A stretch of DNA of 64,000 bases, taken from the NCBI GenBank assembly GCA_000729835.1, contig JFHB01000144.1:1-64000 (forward strand). The letters run 5' to 3'. The notes under the pieces are model-generated. The model searched no databases. It saw only the letters and a program-made list of their open reading frames with translations, and was not told the origin of the DNA. Origin of the DNA: Atkinsonella hypoxylon. Taxonomy: Eukaryota; Ascomycota; Sordariomycetes; Hypocreales; Clavicipitaceae. Below, one piece after another: positions 61,284-64,000 of the stretch (the first letter of the stretch is position 1; each line of letters opens with the position of its first letter). The position numbers and the translations under genes were made by a program.

Positions 61284-61863
61284 GCTGCTTTTACTATAGG
61301 TTGTTATAACCTATCTACTAGCAACTAGAATACTATAGAATTTAATAATTCTAGCAGTTTTAGTAGTAATAATTCTTACAATTTAGATACAGAATCTACT
61401 ACTAGTAATAATACCCCTTCTTTTAATTACTCTAATAGAATAATTAAAAACTCCCTACTATACAATATAGGTTCTACCTGTTATATAGTTAACAATAAGG
61501 CATTTTTTAGGACTTTTAAGCCTATAAAAAAGGGTAAAACCGCGCCTATTGCTACTAGAGGAGGTTCTATTTATCCTAAAGGACAGGGAACTGCTATATT
61601 CTAGGTATTAGTTAGTATAAATCCAGCTAAATATAGGCCTTTAGCTCTAAAGGATGCTCTATATTGCCTAGGTTTAGATACTAACCTAATTAGTAGTTTA
61701 AAGCACTATTTAATAGAGAGCACTCTCCTTAGAAATTAGCTATTTCTAGCTAATAGAAGCTGCTATAGGCTTCTAAATCCTAAAAAGTATAGTTTCTTCT
61801 TACAGCTTAAGGGGCAAAAGACCCCTAGAGTATATAAAGACTACGTAAATCTCTCTTATATAG
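61284..61863 (+). pseudogene. gag-pol: Element E, part 2 (end of gag, protease)
   Basis: Continues E after element I and matches D 36775 to about 37372. The protease triad region reads Asn-instead-of-Asp as in D, with further changes. It ends abruptly at TATATAG against repeat F; the rest of pol is missing. Confidence 0.85.
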
Positions 61864-61865
61864 TT

Positions 61866-62345
61866 TGTCGCCTCAAAACTAAACCCCTAAATAACTATAC
61901 AGCCCACACTAAAGCAGGTAACGATGTAGCGCACGTTAAGATCGAAGAGGATTAGCAAAGAGCGAGATATTTGTTAGTGTATACTATTAAACAATAGCAA
62001 GTAAGAAGATTAAATAGTTAGAAAAGGCAGAAATAAAATATTAATTACAGCTTAAAAGATATATATATATAAAAGGAGCTAAATATACTAAAGAGTTAGG
62101 GAAAGTATTACTAGTAGTAAAGTAATATCTCTTAAGTGTTAAGTGTTATAAATTAAAGCAAGCTAAAAGATATTAATTAATTAAAAGAGTAAAGGCTAAA
62201 AAGAGTTAGTAGAAGCTACTTATATACTTACTTACTTAAACTATTTAAATATCTAGGTAATATACACTTTTATAGAGAAAAATCTATATATAGTATTCCT
62301 TATAAAGCTAATATAAGAGCGTAAGGGGGTAACTCTACTGCAATA
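61866..62345 (+). repeat. Repeat F, copy 2 (480 bp)
   Basis: Same length and frame as 14111-14590. Here the left end is unmutated (TGTCGCCTCAAAAC) and the right end mutated (GCAATA for GCGACA), the reverse of copy 1. The first 25 or so codons are GC-containing and fully open. Confidence 0.6.
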
Positions 62346-64000
62346 TAATACCTCCTTAGTTATAAATAAGCTTATAAAGTAAGACTTATAAGCAACTTAA
62401 CCCTCTAGCTAATTCCTTTAATCCTAAAGTTCTAATCCCTTTATCTCTTATAATAGCTTTAGCGTCTTTAGTGTATATAGTAGCGTTCCTTTTACTAGCA
62501 ATAGCGTTCTTATAGCTAGGCGCTTTCCTTTATAATAAGTAACTCTTTCTTAGTAATTTACACTTTATTTAGTTGCTTTAGATGTAATTAATTAGTATCT
62601 TTTATTAGCCTTAATTATCTCTTGCTAAGCGCTAGAATAGAAAAGAGCTAGTAGTATAACACTAAGGTTTATATTAGTAATAGAATTATAGGCTATTATA
62701 GGTTATTTAGCAATATATCTTTAAGCTAATGCTTCTATTTAATCCTTTATAGTATAGTATTCTTTAGCTTTAAGCGCTTATTTTACTATTCTTATAATTT
62801 CTTTATTCTTTTACCTAGATTTCTACTTCTATACTAATAGTTCTATAAAACGTAAAAACAGTAGCTAATGCTTTAAGTTCTATAATTGTAGCAGAAGCTA
62901 GTTCTTACTGTAAGATTCTATTTAATCTTTTTGCGTAAAATCCTACAGTATACTAGAAATTCTAGTAGAAACCTCTAAATTATTTAGTAGTAGTAATAAT
63001 AAAGAGCTTTATAAATTAGTTATAAGCTATAGTAGCACCTTAAACGTTATAATTAAAGACTTCTTTTATACAAAAGAGAGTAGCTTATAATGTATAAAAG
63101 CCTAGCTAGGCTTACTTACCTACATTAAAAGATATAAATGCTATTCCCTTACTGTTACTGCTGCTTTAATAGTTCTATTATAGATAATAGAATTGCTATT
63201 AAACTAAATAGCAGCAACAAACTAATTCTCCTAAAGTTATATAAGTATTTATTTATTAACCTCTATTAACTATTTAATTACTTAATTATAATTACTTAAG
63301 GTAAATTTCTAGGTATTAAGCTCCTTTAGAATAGAAATTCTACTACTAGTTATCTATAAGTAATATCTTAAGATAAAACGCTTTATAGTATCTTCCTAGA
63401 GGTAGCTAAGGTTAAAGCCTATAGTCTTAGCTTTTTTAATAACTATATATCTATTTATAAAACTAAGCTTATTTACTGCTATTATATATAGAACTATTAT
63501 AACTCTATTAGTACCTTTACAGTAGTTATAAGACTAATTAATAGAGTTATTAGTTATAACTTAGTTATAAAGGTACAGTTTAAATTTATTCCTTAATGTT
63601 TAAGTAATTCTATAGTTACTATATTAAGTGTAAGGTATATTATATAAGTTGTTACTAATAAGATTAATTAGAAGATACTTAACTAAACAATAAAGCGTCT
63701 ATATTAAGAAGGATAAATAGGTATATCTATATTTCTAGTTGCTCTTCTGCTTATAATATAGTACTAAAATTACCTAGAATAGATATAAATACTAAAGGAG
63801 CTATAAAGTTTATACTTAACTATAGACTGCAGCTTTAAACCTTATAATTCTACTTTTAAGTTCTATATTAAAGTAATAATAGTATCCCTTTAAGTAATTA
63901 AAGATAAAATAAGTTTAGTAGTTATTAAAGAAAAAAAAGCTAGCAATAAGTCTTTATCTACTTATTTTATTGTATAAAGTAGAAGGGTTATAGCTTATAT
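62346..64000 (-). pseudogene. Unidentified degenerate frames (element M)
   Basis: The minus strand reads as long frames with few, mainly TAG/TAA, stops: about 62400-62830, 62880-63470 and 63570-64000. The product is Lys/Gln/Leu-rich with helical stretches and a coiled-coil-like segment near 63860. No zinc knuckle, protease triad or RT box was found. Probably another RIPed transposable element, running off the window edge. Family unknown. Confidence 0.35.

Noticed and set aside
63480..63570. Inverted repeat around CTCTATTA / TAATAGAG and TACCTTT / AAAGGTA
   Set aside because: Imperfect, AT-rich, and expected by chance in sequence of this composition.
1..64000. Variant genetic code with TAA/TAG as glutamine
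   Set aside because: Some TAG codons correspond to TGG in the sister copy, and catalytic Asp codons are also mutated; RIP explains all of it.
1..64000. Centromere or telomere region
   Set aside because: Nested RIPed retroelements are compatible with a centromere or heterochromatic block, but no telomeric repeat or specific centromere marker is visible, so the location cannot be claimed.

Overview
The window looks like one continuous block of nested transposable elements from a filamentous ascomycete (Pezizomycotina). It is AT-rich and full of TA dinucleotides. Nearly every ancient reading frame is broken by TAG or TAA and almost never by TGA. This is the signature expected of repeat-induced point mutation (RIP; C-to-T on either strand, CpA favoured). 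I found no host gene, rRNA, convincing functional tRNA gene or CRISPR array. The species cannot be named from the sequence.

Layout. (1) 1-2604, continuing at 13867-14110: an old retroelement (L) with a gag-like frame on the minus strand. (2) 2610-13861: gypsy element A (+), TSD CCTAG. It carries a 323-bp solo LTR (6338-6660) and a 966-bp hybrid copia-type insert (10639-11604). (3) 14111-14590: repeat F, first copy. (4) 14593-25135: copia fragment G, split by gypsy element B (minus, 14824-24772, TSD AGATT) and by a 172-bp solo LTR, K (24831-25002). A and B are the same family in opposite orientation. (5) 25145-26427: J, a 1.28-kb insertion with a TAA-rich tail and a 17-bp target duplication. 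(6) 26436-33810: copia element C (minus), carrying a 425-bp TRIM. (7) 33811-47651: copia element D (+), interrupted by gypsy element H (minus, 38119-44091, TSD TTAAA). (8) 47652-50176 and 61284-61863: copia element E (+), split by composite chromovirus I (+, 50177-61278, TSD GAGAA, three LTRs). (9) 61866-62345: repeat F, second copy. (10) 62346-64000: unidentified degenerate frames on the minus strand.

How it works together. Each autonomous element once encoded Gag, protease, reverse transcriptase, RNase H and integrase for its own transposition. All copies are now dead. A and B have an extra frame downstream of pol in a different frame (ORF3). I has a long extension in the pol frame after its chromodomain. 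Nesting, TSDs and mutation load together give a relative history. The strongest structural signal is that RIP damage fades at the outermost tips of A, B, H and I while the inner LTR copies are heavily mutated.

Limits. LTR boundaries, TSDs and catalytic motifs were read directly. Domain limits within the pseudogenes, and starts of frames, are approximate. No database search was possible.
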